A stretch of DNA of 64,000 nt from Isoetes taiwanensis (GCA_021234155.1 JAJEKV010000006.1:11121317-11185316); one strand, 5' to 3'. Numbered from the stretch's first letter, positions 34,771 through 46,619 are shown. Translations and numbers: made by a program. Notes: a model not told the origin generated them from the sequence alone.

Positions 34771-35529
34771 AAAACAATCTATTGCCCATCAGAAACAACT
34801 GGTTGCACGTATGAAGGGCCGAAGAAGAAAGTTGTGGAAATGTGTCATGAACCTTCGTCATAGAATATATGCCTAAATCAACGCTTAGAGACCATAAGGA
34901 ATTGTGAACTTGGAATATATAAAACACAAGGTACCTTATTAAGAAATGTATGCAAGAAACATGGAGAGCGAAATTGATAGACATCCACAGTCCAATCTCA
35001 TACGGTCACTCACATTGATGTCGCAAGGAGTAATGCCATTTCAAAAGCTTTTGTAAACAAAACTGATGACCTTGTTAAAAAATATGGTGCATTTGGATGT
35101 GGACTCCTCGGAGTCATCTTCATAAGATTTATGAATAAAAAATACCAAGGAAAGAGTTTACATTTATCTTCTAAATTGAGTAAAATTTGTCATTTATTCT
35201 AATTTCCCTCCAATTACATAAATGTATATATCTCCATCAAAGGAATGATTATTCAACTTATAGCAGGGTTTACTTATTGTTTAGGTTGTTGAAAAGTTCA
35301 ATTCTTGTGCACAGGACTTGCAATAGACACACACAAAACCAATCAAATTGGATTGAATTGAAGTGAATGGTTTTAATCATACCAATAGACCTATGGGACC
35401 CAATCAATGAGCACAACAAATCTATTACTATCATCATTAAAAAACACCTATCCCAAAGTGTTTTCAGAGAAAAAACCTTGGCAATAATATGCATGTTGAG
35501 AAACTGTAAATGATACATTATGATATATG
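34771..35529. other. Unassigned
   Basis: AT-rich, no gene recognised. It may contain the rest of the Harbinger element or the 3' flank of the LINE remnant. Confidence 0.35.
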
Positions 35530-36620
35530 TCAAAATTTCAATGCAGCGTCTGAGGACATAGCCGCACGCAAACATCCATAATCTCCTGGAGATAAGATTC
35601 CAATAATCCCACCGAAGCCGTGCCATCAGCACATCGAGCGGCTGGTTAAGCGGGATCAACTCAGCATAGCGAGCCCAAATGTGGGTTCGTGCTGGACAGT
35701 TTTGAAGAGCGTGACATTCATCCTCAATAGCACTATGTTGGCAACACTAACAAGCATGTCCTCACGCGCCTCCCAAGCCCATTTGCCTATCTGTGGAGGG
35801 ATGTGTACCTATGGAAATTGGAGCTATCAATCTGTTCTTTTTCAGGGGCAAATGTATTTATAGGTAGTGTTGTGGACCCCCGTATAAGCATGGGATTGAT
35901 CTGGCACTGATAGTATGCCGTCTTAACTTGTTCCAGGGCACCAGCATCCAAAAGTTTGCTGAGAAAGCAAGCATCAAGGTACTGCTTCAGATGATGGTGA
36001 TCCTTTTCAATTTATACCTATATGCACTTGTGCTCCTGTGCATTCCATCAGGAGAACTACTGAGCTCGTCTCTCCTTCCAGTAGGCTTTGAGGTGCTACA
36101 GACTCATAGCCATGGATAAGCAAGTTTATGGAGACATTGATTGCCTATACTGACTACTTCCTGAAAGTAGATAATGTGTCGGTCAAGTGTGATCCTCTAT
36201 AGAGTCAAGAAACTTGTCCCCTACAGAAGAATTTGATATCGAACTTTAGATTTTACCCCGAGAGTCCGAGCTATGAAGGCTTTTTGTACCTGCTTCAAAT
36301 CATTCCAAATAGCAAGAGATATCATGAGCCCCCAGACTTTGACCTCCATATAAAAGAACGAGCTTCACCAAAATCATGAACAAGTTTGACTGATAGCCCA
36401 GTCATATAGCTCTACCTTGTAACCGAACAGAAGTGCCCCAGTATATGGTGGAAGGAAACTCTATGTCCAAGTACTTCTAGGTGGACGCTACCTCCACATT
36501 TTCCTCCTGATAAGTGATGGAGGGAAGCTTTGACTGGCACAAAGATGAGACGCATACTACCTTAGTTTTGGCCAAATTAAACCGTATTCTAGTGGTCTGG
36601 CAAAAAGTTGCATGATGTTA
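35530..36620 (-). pseudogene. LINE ORF2 remnant, minus strand
   Basis: Reading the minus strand from 36620 downward gives RFNLAKTKVVCVSS and STYKYLDIEF, the end of the LINE reverse transcriptase. Next is LKQVQKAFIARTLGVKSKVR, the thumb-like region, and then the zinc-binding tail CCQHSAIEDECHALQNCPA with NQPLDVLMA. Several frameshifts and stops interrupt it. The tail closely matches 54781-55140 (CCHQGTIEDECHALQICPA), so these belong to one family. Confidence 0.75.
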
Positions 36621-36639
36621 AGTAAAAGAGGTGCTCAAC

Positions 36640-36850
36640 ATGCATGCATTGCATATATGCAAGGTATGCATGCACTGTGTGCATACCAAAACCATAGGTT
36701 TTGAGTGCAAACTAACTAGAAATTCTCCACACGCTCTAAAAGTACTACTAGCATATACAAATATAATAACACAATCATATGTAAACCATAGCAAAATGGT
36801 CACATATTTAAACGTTTTGCGCGACGCCAAAACAATTGTGATGGAATTAT
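36640..36850. repeat. Direct repeat, copy 1
   Basis: The block with gcaaactaactagaaat, tactactagcata and gtaaaccatagcaaaatg recurs at 37720-37910. Confidence 0.75.
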
Positions 36851-37349
36851 AAGGATGATGGATATCAATAAATTCAAAGAATGAGAGTTGAATCTACTAT
36901 AATAACGTGAAATAGTTATAGAGCCAATGCAACATAGCTACACCTACAATCGATGTTTATCTGAGATTGAACCATGATTATAAAGCCATCTGCCACTACA
37001 AATTCAAGAACAAATAAATATGCCAAGAACCTCAAAACAAAGAGAAGTTGATTACCTTGGAGAAAAGGGAACAGGAAAGATTGCACACGATTTTGTAAAC
37101 CCTTGGTGCTTTGTGACGCTAGAGAAAAGATAAGGCTCTCATGTGAAAAGACCTATATGGCTGCAAAAGGAAGTAAGCATGTGCCTTCACTACATGATTG
37201 ATCATAGATATCCAATTTATTCAAATGCAATTTATTCAAATTTACGCCTTCTTCATCTTTTGTATGTTGTACGTGGCAGAAAAAGCATGCGGTCATGAAC
37301 AACCCAAAGGCGGGGCCAACAAAAAGAAAGGAGTAATATAGAACAAATA
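36851..37349. other. Unassigned spacer
   Basis: AT-rich sequence between duplicated blocks; no gene recognised. Confidence 0.35.
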
Positions 37350-37770
37350 AATCACAAATGCTTGTGAATGGAAGATTGACATTGACTGGCTAGAAGGATC
37401 TTTGCATGCAAAATCATGTTATTGTAAACTTGAGATTCACTAGATGTAGAGTGGTCTCACATGCAAAACATGTGGATAGAAACTTAAATTGACTGGGTGA
37501 GAAGGAGCGTATGTATACATTGACTAGTAGAGAAGGTGCTTTGCATGCATGGGCATAGGTATGCATGTCCAACCCAAAGGTACATGCAAAAGCATGTTAA
37601 TATAAACTTGAGATTCGCTGGATGTAAAGTGGTTCACATGTAAAAGGATATGTGGATGGAAACCTAAAATTGACTGGGTGAGAAGGGGCGTATGCAAGCA
37701 TTGACTGGTAAAGAAGGTGCTATGCATGCATGGGCATATGCATGCATGTCCGAACCAAAGGTTAGGAGGG
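37350..37770. repeat. Tandem duplication of ~180 bp
   Basis: Two adjacent imperfect units share aacttgagattc, the ggatgtaaagtggt word, attgactgggtgagaagg and gcatgcatgggcata. The repeated gcatgcatg words give local palindromes. Confidence 0.75.
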
Positions 37771-37910
37771 CAAACTAACTAGAAATACAAAGCGCACTCA
37801 ATAAATACTACTAGCATACCCTCATAGAAATACACCACCACAATCATATGAAAACCATAGCAAAATGACCGTATAATTATACGTTTTGCACGACGAACCA
37901 TTTTTTGTGA
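37720..37910. repeat. Direct repeat, copy 2
   Basis: Second copy of the 36640-36850 block, overlapping the end of the tandem duplication. Confidence 0.75.
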
Positions 37911-38369
37911 TATTCGTATCACAAGGTATATGTCAGTAGAGATGTAATATTCAATGAGACTATTTTTGTACAAAAACAGGAAAATTCTAGGCAAGCAAGA
38001 GATAATAGAATGGATGCCGAAAGAATATCTGGAGAGTGACTTAAGGGTAAAGGAGGTAGCTGCGAACACCCCAAAGAAAATAGTGAGCTCACCAATAAAT
38101 GAAGAAATTGAGACTGATGAGGCCGAATTTGTGGATAATGAAGTTATCATAGAATCGGATGTATTCCATAGTCATAGATGCTGTTATGCATTGTATGGAC
38201 CGAATATTGGGCCAGAGGAGATGATGTGGCCCTAGAGGATGACAGTGTGCTAGAAGCTGGTCGTCAAGGTGTAGAGAGCATAGTATTAGGGGAAGCTCCA
38301 GAAGTGGAGATTAATGACAAAACATTGAGGGATATAGTTACATTGATTCAGACACGATATGACGGGCTG

Positions 38370-38600
38370 GCTACCCCAAATCAACTGATGTATGTAATGT
38401 TGGACAAGCTCTGGGTCAAGACACTGGCACTATATCTCCAAGAGGTGCTAGGCATGCGGGCTCAATCATGCCCCTGATCGTTACATTACATGTACAAAAT
38501 GTACAATTCATTAGTAAGCTTATTACTGCTAAGGTTAGCTCCTCAAAAACCCTTTGAAGATGGTTGGAGGTTCCTAATCCTGGACAGTAGTTAGTCGACT
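38370..38600 (+). pseudogene. LINE 3' tail fragment
   Basis: The frame ends LYLQEVLGMRAQSCP, similar to SYLQEVIDTRTQLCP at 54781-55140. The following sequence ttattactgctaaggtt and the aaaaccctt word also match the 3' untranslated region of that copy. Upstream coding similarity (38180-38370) is unclear. Confidence 0.6.
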
Positions 38601-39394
38601 GTCATTTGTTCACTTGTTGGATCCCAAAGGCCATCTAAGTTCCGCGAACACTAAACAATAATTCAAGTCAAATTATATAATATACATTTCTACAAGCCAC
38701 TCAACCATGTATTACACATTCCAAGCTTCATAATGGCAAATGTTCAAAACTATGATATACATCTTTGTCCATTGCATTCTTTGACCTAGTGTGTAGTTCA
38801 ACCGTTAGAGACTCAATCCACAACCATTAAGACCTACTCCATAAAATTGTAAGTAATGCCACTACCTCTCTCCAAACTAAAGACGTGCATACACAACATC
38901 ACCTCTACCTATTGTACACAAGTTTCTATAGGAAAAGATCGGATGTTTCTTGGCGTAGGCGGCAGCGGCAGCGGCTAGGATAGTGACATGAGACAGGGGC
39001 CGCCCCCCATTCTCTCCACCAGAACTGCGGCTAATCTCTTGCCTTCCTAACTCTGATTTCCGTTGCTAGAAGGAAAAGTTGAAATGTTCTGTGGATTTGA
39101 AAGATTATAGCAAGACAATTTTCTGTGGCAGCATCAGGGCGATCTGGTAACAATTGTAAGCCACTAACATGGTTAATTTTGCTCTTCTGCTTCCTATGAA
39201 GCATTATGATCCGGTTTCCAAGAGATAAAGATAGAGGTTCTCTATTTCTTGAAGATCTTTCTTCTTTCTTGAAGGAACTTTCTTCATATTTTATGGTTGT
39301 TTTTATCTTATTGGGCAAAAGACACACCGAAAAGACACATGTGTCTATAAAGTGGAGCAAGATTGTGGAATGTTAGCATATGATGGCAGTTTTC
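38601..39394. other. Unassigned
   Basis: No gene or structured repeat recognised, apart from a short GC-rich gcggcagcggcagcgg run near 38960. Confidence 0.35.
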
Positions 39395-39716
39395 AGGTGA
39401 AAGCATGCTAGGGTGTACCATCTAAAGTTCTTTTTAGGGAGTGCAAAACTACCCAAAAAAGTACCCAACACTGGGTACTGGGAACTTGCATAAATGTCTC
39501 AATAAACAATAAGTTTGAGAGTTGATTCATTAATTTTAGTCTCTAACAGCATTGTTATCCTCAAATACTATAGATTGACATGTTATTGACCTTCAATTCA
39601 AAAGTTTTGAATTGATTTTAATGGGAAGAAAGAACAGAAAGTACCAGTTTTAAAAGTACCCAGTGAAGGTACTTTTGAGGGTTCCAAAAGTGGTACACCG
39701 TAGCATGCTTTTACCC
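39395..39716. mobile_element. MITE, 4-bp target duplication, copy 1
   Basis: 322 bp with inverted ends aggtgaaagcatgctagggt and the complement of gggtaaaagcatgctac. Flanked by tttc on both sides (39391-39394 and 39717-39720). Internal gtacccaacactgggtac and acttttgagggttcc words match copy 2 at 50875-51195. Confidence 0.85.
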
Positions 39717-39945
39717 TTTCAGATTTCGGCAGTGCTATCTTTTTCCAGGTCTTCTTTACAGTAGAAATTTTCCCTTTCCTTCCACTCTTTCTTTCTAGCA
39801 GAAAGGTCTGGATTTTGTATTTGGATGATAGTAAAGGCTGTGACTGATTAGTGGAATTATGTGGATTAGTACGGATTCATTGGTAAATGGTCAGAAATTG
39901 CAGAGATAATAGGAAGCATGGCAGTTTGGTGAGATGATCCTAAAT

Positions 39946-40314
39946 CAGTGTTGCAAAAATATGCGTATTTTTTGAAAATGATCCATTCTGTACCGTACTT
40001 GTACGTACGTACGTATTTTTAAAAAATACTCCTGACGTTTTTTTTGTAAAATACTACTTGTTTTTCATAGAACAGTAAACTTGCACTTACCAAGAATTGA
40101 ACCTGGGCCTCCTAAATAGCAAACTAACATGCTAACCAACTTCCCCTACATCAGTTTTATGTTTTATTTCACTGTTTTTATTCTATTTAAACACTGTTTT
40201 TTGATTTTTAAAAAATACTCCAAACGTACGTAAGGTACGTATGGCTGAAAAAAATGTATTTTTTAAAAAATACGTACAGTACGTACGGTACGGTACGCGT
40301 ACGGGACAACACTG
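39946..40314. mobile_element. hAT-type MITE
   Basis: 369 bp starting cagtgttgc and ending gacaacactg. Flanked by tcctaaat (39938-39945) and ttctaaat (40315-40322), an 8-bp target duplication with one mismatch. Subterminal regions are packed with gtacgtacgta-type repeats. Confidence 0.88.
40079..40150 (-). pseudogene. tRNA-like sequence inside the hAT MITE
   Basis: On the minus strand, gggaagttggttagcatg resembles a D-arm with A box, and cccaggttcaattc resembles a T-arm with B box, at tRNA-like spacing. The acceptor stem does not pair, so this is a relic at best. Confidence 0.5.
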
Positions 40315-40324
40315 TTCTAAATAC

Positions 40325-40516
40325 TCGGTTCTTGCTCAGGTACTGCTATGCCTGAGCGGATCTTTCAAGTGTTGATGCTTGATTGATTCCAGTAATGTTA
40401 TGCCAAGAACCTTATGTTTATTTAGCACTTGGTTCTTGCTCAGGTACTACTATGCCTGAGCGAATCTTTCAAGTGCTGATGCCTGATTGATTCTGGTACT
40501 ACTATGCCAAGAACCT
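40325..40516. repeat. Two-copy tandem repeat between MITEs
   Basis: Two units of about 90 bp (starts near 40325 and 40428) share ggttcttgctcaggtact, gcctgagcg and ccaagaacct. Confidence 0.85.
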
Positions 40517-40520
40517 CATT

Positions 40521-40714
40521 CACTATTACAAAAATAGGTAGAAATGGCACAAAAGTGACGTTTATGCTCCGCCTTTTCACAGAGCATAAATGTCACTTTT
40601 GTGTCATTTGAAGAGCAGGAACGTCATAAATGACACAAAAGTGACATTTCTGCTCCGTAAAAAGGCGGAACATAAATGTCACTTTGGCCATTTCTGCCTA
40701 TTTTTGTAGTAGTG
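40521..40714. mobile_element. CACTA-type MITE with full-length hairpin
   Basis: 194 bp starting cactattacaaaaatagg and ending cctatttttgtagtagtg, flanked by att on both sides (3-bp target duplication). CACTA ends and a 3-bp duplication define the En/Spm superfamily. The interior is palindromic, with repeated acaaaagtgac / gtcacttttgt. Confidence 0.92.
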
Positions 40715-41785
40715 ATTTCATCTTTCTACTGCATACAGATATACAGGTTTTCTTGCCTTTTCTCAATATTTCAAGAGAATTTATGTGGTTCTACTATTTG
40801 GTTTGAGAATTTAGGGGGCCTAATGGCTTATCTCAGGTATCATCATTACATCATCTGGCTACTAGGTGGAACGGACTATGGTGCTTCATATATATCAGGC
40901 TTCCGGAGCTGTTAATAAGTTTCCGCACAAGAAAGATGAAGATGTTGAGTTACTCCTGTAGTAATCTTTCTAGTGTGATGAAACATTCTAATTGTTGTGC
41001 TTAATTATGAATTGATCCATGTGGGATCCTCTCTAATGTAATACTCCTATATGATTAATATAAAACTTCGTTCCTTCAAAAAAAACAAGGTGCTGCGCAC
41101 GGGGGGTTGTCCTCCAGTGGCCCGAAAGTGTATTTTCATGGGTTCTGTTTCGTCATTTTGTGTTGTGTCTTTTTTGTTTTGTGTGGGGCTGTGTAAATGC
41201 TACGAATGCAGGTTGTCATTTTGTTAGCCCAAGAAGGCACTCATTATCTATTCGGACTCGAAACTATGACATAACTGAGATACTAAATAAACCCAGGAGC
41301 CCTGGCATTGCAGGAACATTGTCAACATCATGTCTTGCCGTTTTGTCCAACGCTTTCATAGTGGTGGCAGCAGTCCGATCTGATCGTGGCTTGGACGTTG
41401 TGGAATTGCCTCCAGTTGCGGTGGTTGCGTTGACGTGGATGCGATCACGCATGTCGACAAGCGGTTGCGTGTTAGTGTCCATAGATGTGTTGACTGCATC
41501 TGTTCCTGTGTGATGTGTATGGAATGTGGTGTGTGGGGCTGCTGCTGTGCGATGTGGATGGGATGTGGTGGTTGTGTTTGCTTTTGTGTGGTGCTCTGTG
41601 TGTGACTACTCCCATGTGGTGGATTGTGTGGTGGTGGTGGCTGTCGATGGGCTGGTGTGGGAGTGCGGGCCAAAGGGCACTTGGCTTTGTTTTGCACTCA
41701 TCAATCTTCTTGCGTGCTTGATCACTGTGTTTGGGCAGCCACGGCCCCAAAAAAACTATATGTAAAAGAATACATCTCATGTTCA
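40715..41785. other. Unassigned, with a TG-rich stretch
   Basis: 41150-41720 is strongly TG/GT-biased (gtggtggtgg-type sequence), producing long shadow frames on both strands. An A-run at 41080-41087 might mark an old retroposon end. No gene is supported. Confidence 0.4.
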
Positions 41786-41789
41786 AAAG

Positions 41790-41990
41790 ATGATCTCAAA
41801 GTGTAGGTTGATTAAAGTTTTGATAGTCAACGAAGACACGAATTTGTCATTATGCTTAGGGACAATAACAAAGGGGCTTACCTATTCGGAATGTTTGACT
41901 TCATATATGAGGCCAGTTGCCAAGAGTTTATCAATTTCAGCTTTGACTCGATCACGATAGTTAGGATAGACCCTATATAGTAGCTTAGAT
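41790..41990 (-). pseudogene. Ty3/gypsy reverse transcriptase N-terminal relic
   Basis: Minus strand reads KAEIDKLLATGLIYEVKHSE, stop, VSPFVIVPKHNDKF, then a frameshift into VDYQNFNQ. This matches the start of a Ty3-type RT domain. An in-frame stop replaces the conserved tryptophan. No flanking LTRs were found. Confidence 0.75.
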
Positions 41991-42640
41991 TCACAAGCTT
42001 AATTAACCATGAAAAGCTATGCATCAATAGGAATATCTCAATAGTCCCCCTTTTGGCAAGTTTTATCATTGATTTTATATGCCAGCAAATTTGGAGTTGA
42101 CTTAGGGATACTTCACCCAAATATCCCTTTTCAATGTATGCATGCATGTTCCCATATTCTACAAGACATCTACCAACTCAAAATTCTCAATTCCTACAAC
42201 TAATCTCATAAGTTTTTATCGTAGGAGGTTGAGCCCTGCCATAATACCAATGTAACAGCTTTGGATTTTGTTAAAGCTAAGAAGCACATCAGTGCATTGT
42301 ACCTTCTCAACCCTTATATTCTTGGAACTCTTTTGGTCCTTTGTAGGGAGCTTATGCACCTTCTTTAGGATTCGGTGAACTACAAATCTTCGATTTTGAA
42401 AGACTTTCAAGTTGTGGATGAGCATGTAGGTCTACAAGGTTTCACATTACAGAATAGGGTGGAATAGGATTGAACAACGAGGATTGTCTGAAGGGGACAT
42501 TTGACAAATGGGATGCATTAGAATGGGAATAGTTCTAAGGTAGGGATTTCTTGAGCATTAGTGTGGTTATTTTGATAGCGAAGATGCAGGTAAGAGAGGG
42601 AGTGAAGTAGCAAGGTATAAGTTATTTGCCCTTAGCGAGG
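41991..42640. other. Unassigned
   Basis: Possibly the upstream continuation of the Ty3 relic; no motif could be read. Confidence 0.35.
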
Positions 42641-42649
42641 ACCAAGCAC

Positions 42650-42895
42650 CGGTTAGTCTCGATTTCCAGAGTGGCTACACAGGAACAGGGGCCACTGACA
42701 GTTTATAACTGATAATAGGGTCGGAGCAGTTATTGGCATATTTCGGGCATGTACTGGCATATACCTGGAATATGCCATAAACCCACATGGACAAGGGCTT
42801 GCCCCCTTAGGCGCAACCCAAAAATATAGAAATATTGTTTGTCGCCTCAAGATGCTCAAAGCCGCCCTAGTCCTAACGAATTGCCACAATCCAAA
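42650..42895. repeat. Dispersed repeat, copy 1
   Basis: Contains atacctggaatatgccata, acccacatgg and cgcaacccaaaaatatag. A diverged copy lies at 56495-56640 (atacctaggatatgccaca, acccatat, ggcaacccaaaa). Confidence 0.65.
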
Positions 42896-43172
42896 AAGAT
42901 ATATGCATACTTTCCTATATAGTCAAGATTTTGGCCATCGGGGCTTTAAGACGATGCTCCTTCGCCATGGTTATTCCAATGATAATATCTCTTAAGTTTA
43001 TTGGTCCACTCTGTGCAACTTTTGGTAGAATTAAAGTGTGATTATCGTCTAAGGTCGAGCTAGATGCAATAATAAACGGATGCCATCCTGTATAATAATG
43101 TTATAAGGTGTGTCTTAAATCACGCCCTAAATCCAATGGCTAGGATTTGATTTGATAATTGATGAAGGGCTA

Positions 43173-43333
43173 GATAACGTCCTCCCACGAGGCGTTATAG
43201 CTCAGGCAAATGGCCGAGTGGCCATGTGGCCAGGAAATTCCGAAGCCGTACGGCAGTACAGCCGAGGAATTTCCTAGCCACATGGCCATGAGGCCATTTT
43301 CCTGTGTCATAACGCCGAGGGGAGGACGTTATC
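43173..43333. repeat. 161-bp near-perfect hairpin (foldback MITE)
   Basis: gataacgtcctccc at the left pairs with ggaggacgttatc at the right. Inner arms continue as aaatggccgagtggccatgt and its partner acatggccatgaggccattt, then ggaaattcc / ggaatttcc, around a short loop. Confidence 0.85.
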
Positions 43334-44459
43334 GGCCTTAACGTCCTGGGCCGAGTCCTTTTGCACAGAGTTCTTGGCTTCAAAGTGGAAGAGAGGTTGT
43401 CTGGCTCACAAATCCGGTAGCAAATCATGGGGTTTGGCAGCAGATCTGGCAAGAACTTCTGCAATCACGGTTTAACAGCAAATCCAAGCTGGAAAGGAAA
43501 ACCCAGCCAAGGAGGGCAGATCGAAGGGAAAATAAGAATGGATAAGAAATGGAGCTGTAAGAACGTTCTTCACTGGAAACTACAGAAAGAAAATATGCCT
43601 GTATCTACAAAAACTGGAAACTGGAAAGTAAGCCTGTATCTACAGAAACTGGAAACTAAAGAAAGAAAGAAAGAAAGAAAGAAAACGATTTCTGGCCTGT
43701 TTCTGGTCTGTATCTGGCAGCAGATAGGATCACGACGCGATTTCTGGTCTGTATTTGGCAGCAGATAGGATCGATCTGGCCCGACAGGCCCCAAATCCGG
43801 CGATCCTTTCTGCATCCTTTCTGCTTGTTATGGCCATAACAAATTGGTCCACAATGTTACTGGATATAGCACTTCAGAAAGAACGGCTGAGATTAATTCC
43901 TAGAGCAAAAGGATGAGGACCAGGACGTTAAGGGGATTTAACAAAAAAAAAGGGCAACCTATCGAGCTTACCCGGGATTACCCTAACGAGCTTACCCTCT
44001 TCACGGCCTCTCTTCCCATCAACCGATTCCTCCTGCAGGCCTGCACAGTGCTTGCCCTAGATTTATCAGAGCCAAAGTTTGCATTAGATTAGTCTGCCAT
44101 CTGCTCAGATCAGCCTTTGTGCAATGGCAATATGCAAAGTTTATGGTATTCTGCTTGGCTGTGGTGGCGAATATCATCAAAGCAGAAGGTTGGATTTTCT
44201 TCCATAGGGATAGTAAGCACATTTTATAGGCAGGTTTCAACTTCTTTTAAATACGGATCTGGCGACGGCAATTAGGGCAAGCTTTCAGGGTATTAGGAAA
44301 CATTAGGCGGATCATGGTAAGAACAAGCTTTATACACAGAGCACATTTGGTAAAAGATGTATCATCAGACGAATTTAGAGTAGAGAAAAGTGTCAGCAAT
44401 GTTTTCATGGCAAGCATCTTTGACATCAAATACAGATGGTGACAGTGGCTATGGTCAGG
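43334..44459. other. Spacer with simple repeats
   Basis: No gene recognised. Holds a (GAAA)n microsatellite near 43658-43685 and short tandem repeats around it. Confidence 0.5.
43600..43785. repeat. Microsatellite and short tandem repeats
   Basis: cctgtatctaca and aaactggaaact recur at 43600-43655, followed by (gaaa)n, then two ~40-bp units with ttctggtctgtat and ggcagcagataggatc. Confidence 0.8.
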
Positions 44460-45625
44460 GATGCTTTTATTTATTTTTTCAATGCAATTTATATAGAATG
44501 GTTGGCGAATGTAAAGAAGAATAAGATTAATTTTAATGGCGAATATGTCAAATAATCCATTTCTTTTCGTCAGTAGAAATGGGTTTGAATTCAAGGCATA
44601 AAAATGGAAGTCTTTATGGAGGAAAACTAGTATTTCTAGGTCATCTATTCAATTCTAAAACCAAATTGATTCCATGAAATACATTGCGTGCAAATGCAAC
44701 CAGGAAAACTCTATCAAATCACACAAATCTCAAGGAATAACTTCCGACAATCTTGTGATGCTCAAAAGCCAGTGTTTGTATACATCGGGATGAATACTAG
44801 ATTTTTAATCGCAAGAAGCTATAGAATTGGGGGCGAACGTGCTCCTGTCCTAGGTTCGATTACATGGCGAATGTCTTCTTGGAAGGACAACTTCGTATCA
44901 ACTCAGGGCGAATATTTTAATAAAAAATGTGATACGTAACCTACTAAACATTCGTGGAAAATTTTTGAAAATCCCTAAAAATTCGTCTTTTGCGAATATT
45001 CGCCACTAAATTCACTGACTATGGTCTAGTAACACAAATTCATGCAAATTGGCATCATTGCTTTGAATAAACAGTATTAGTCATATCTTTTAGCTCTCAG
45101 CTAGCTAGAATAACTAGCTGAATGGGATGCATCCTTTGTAATCTTCATAGGGAGGGAGCAGTGAAGTTTTTAGTGGCGAATATTCGCAAAAGACGAATTT
45201 TTAGGGATTTTCAAAAATTTCCCACGAATGTTTAGTAGGTTACGTATCACATTTTTATTAATATCGCTTCTTGCGATTAAAAATCTAGTATTCATCCCGA
45301 TGTATACAAACACTGGCTTTTGAGCATCACAAGATTTTCGGCAAGTTATTCCTTGAGATTTGTGTGATTTGATAGAGTTTTCTTGGTTGCATTTGCACGC
45401 AATGTATTTCATGGAATCAATTTGGTTTTAGAATTGAATAAATGACCTAGAAATACTAGTTTTCCTCCATAAAGACTTCCATTTTTATGCCTTGAATTCA
45501 AACCCATTTCTACTGACGAAAAGAAATGGATTATTTGACATATTGCCATTAAAATTAATCTTATTCTTCTTTACATTCGCCAACCATTCTGTATAAATTG
45601 CATTGAAAAAATAAATAAAAGCATC
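44460..45625. repeat. Large foldback (inverted repeat), ~1.17 kb
   Basis: Left arm 44460-45014 and right arm 45161-45625 are highly similar inverted copies around a ~145-bp loop. The left arm has about 100 bp extra (near 44815-44920). Tips read gatgcttttatttatt; inner ends carry aattcgtcttttgcgaat and its complement. No coding capacity or target duplication was identified. Confidence 0.9.
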
Positions 45626-45939
45626 GGAGGAATGCAAAGTTAAAAGGCCATTACTACCCAATTTCAAGCTTGAGCATGCGTGCAGACATCAGTCTGTATA
45701 TGTCAAATACATACATGGGGCTTCTTATAGTAAGCCCAAATGGTGGTCAGGCAAAAATTTTTACAAAGAAGGTAGAGGGCATTTTCTGAAAATGATGTTG
45801 AAATTTGTGGCGTCATCTACTTGATAGACCACAGTACCAAGTATAAGAAGGTAATACCCCTAATTAAGGTCTATATTCTCCAGTATGATTTAAATACAGA
45901 AGAAACAATTATGCTGCTCAGGGAGCCCATTCAGATGGA

Positions 45940-46612
45940 AGTTTTATTCTCTTCTTCTATTCCGTTTGTGAATGTCTGGTGGAGGCAAATGAAGCATTCA
46001 ACAAGTTACACAACCAAGTTTATGGTGGAGTGCAATTTTTCAAGCGAATGCTATACTAGAGGAGTCTAGGCTGGCTATTGAATTGTGCCACAGCATGAGA
46101 CTCGAAAGGAACTAAAATTGACAAACATCTATATGCTGCACTTATCAGAGCATGCAAAGGATCACCTATTCTGCAAGCATGGCTCATCCATGGCCAAATT
46201 GTACAAGATGAGATGCAACCGAATGTTGTCTTAGGAAGTACCCTCATAGACACATATGCCAAATTTGGGTGCCTGAATGAGGCATGCAAAATCTTTGAAA
46301 AGTTATCGAACAGGAATGTAGTTGCATGGGCGTGCTGATTGTAGGATATGCACAAAATGGAGCTGAGCTTCTCGCATTAGAATATTTCAGAAAGACGGCA
46401 GAAGATGTTATAAATCCAAATTCAATTGTATTATCAAATGCCTTAAGGCTTGTGCTAAGGACTGATAGAGGGAGGAAGTTAATAAATGAACAAATTATCG
46501 AAGATAGTGCCATATCACGTGCTATTGCATATAGCCTCATAGATATTATGTTAGTGTTGGCAACTGTAGTATTACACAAGAAGAAGATACTTGTCACTAG
46601 AACATTATCATA
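45940..46612 (+). pseudogene. PPR protein fragment, plant PLS-like
   Basis: Plus-strand pieces carry pentatricopeptide repeat signatures: VEANEAFNKLHNQVYGG, HIYAALIRACKGS, VVLGSTLIDTYAKFGCLNEA, CKIFEKLSNRNVVAW, and in a shifted frame LIVGYAQNG, LALEYFRK and PNSIVLSNAL. Such proteins bind organelle RNAs in plants. Frameshifts (for example near 46335) and only about four repeats with no C-terminal E/DYW region mark it as a decayed fragment. The upstream limit is uncertain. Confidence 0.8.
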
Positions 46613-46619
46613 AGCCCCA

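Noticed and set aside
37954-38235. 93-codon acidic plus-strand frame
   Set aside because: No recognisable motif, and it overlaps a minus-strand frame; it may be degenerate transposon sequence, so no gene is claimed.
40079-40150. Functional tRNA gene
   Set aside because: D-arm and T-arm words are present but the acceptor stem does not pair and there is no convincing anticodon arm; kept only as a tRNA-like relic.
41356-41786. Long His/Pro/Thr-rich frames on the minus strand and Gly/Trp/Val-rich frames on the plus strand
   Set aside because: Produced by TG-biased low-complexity sequence; overlapping frames on both strands have equal length.
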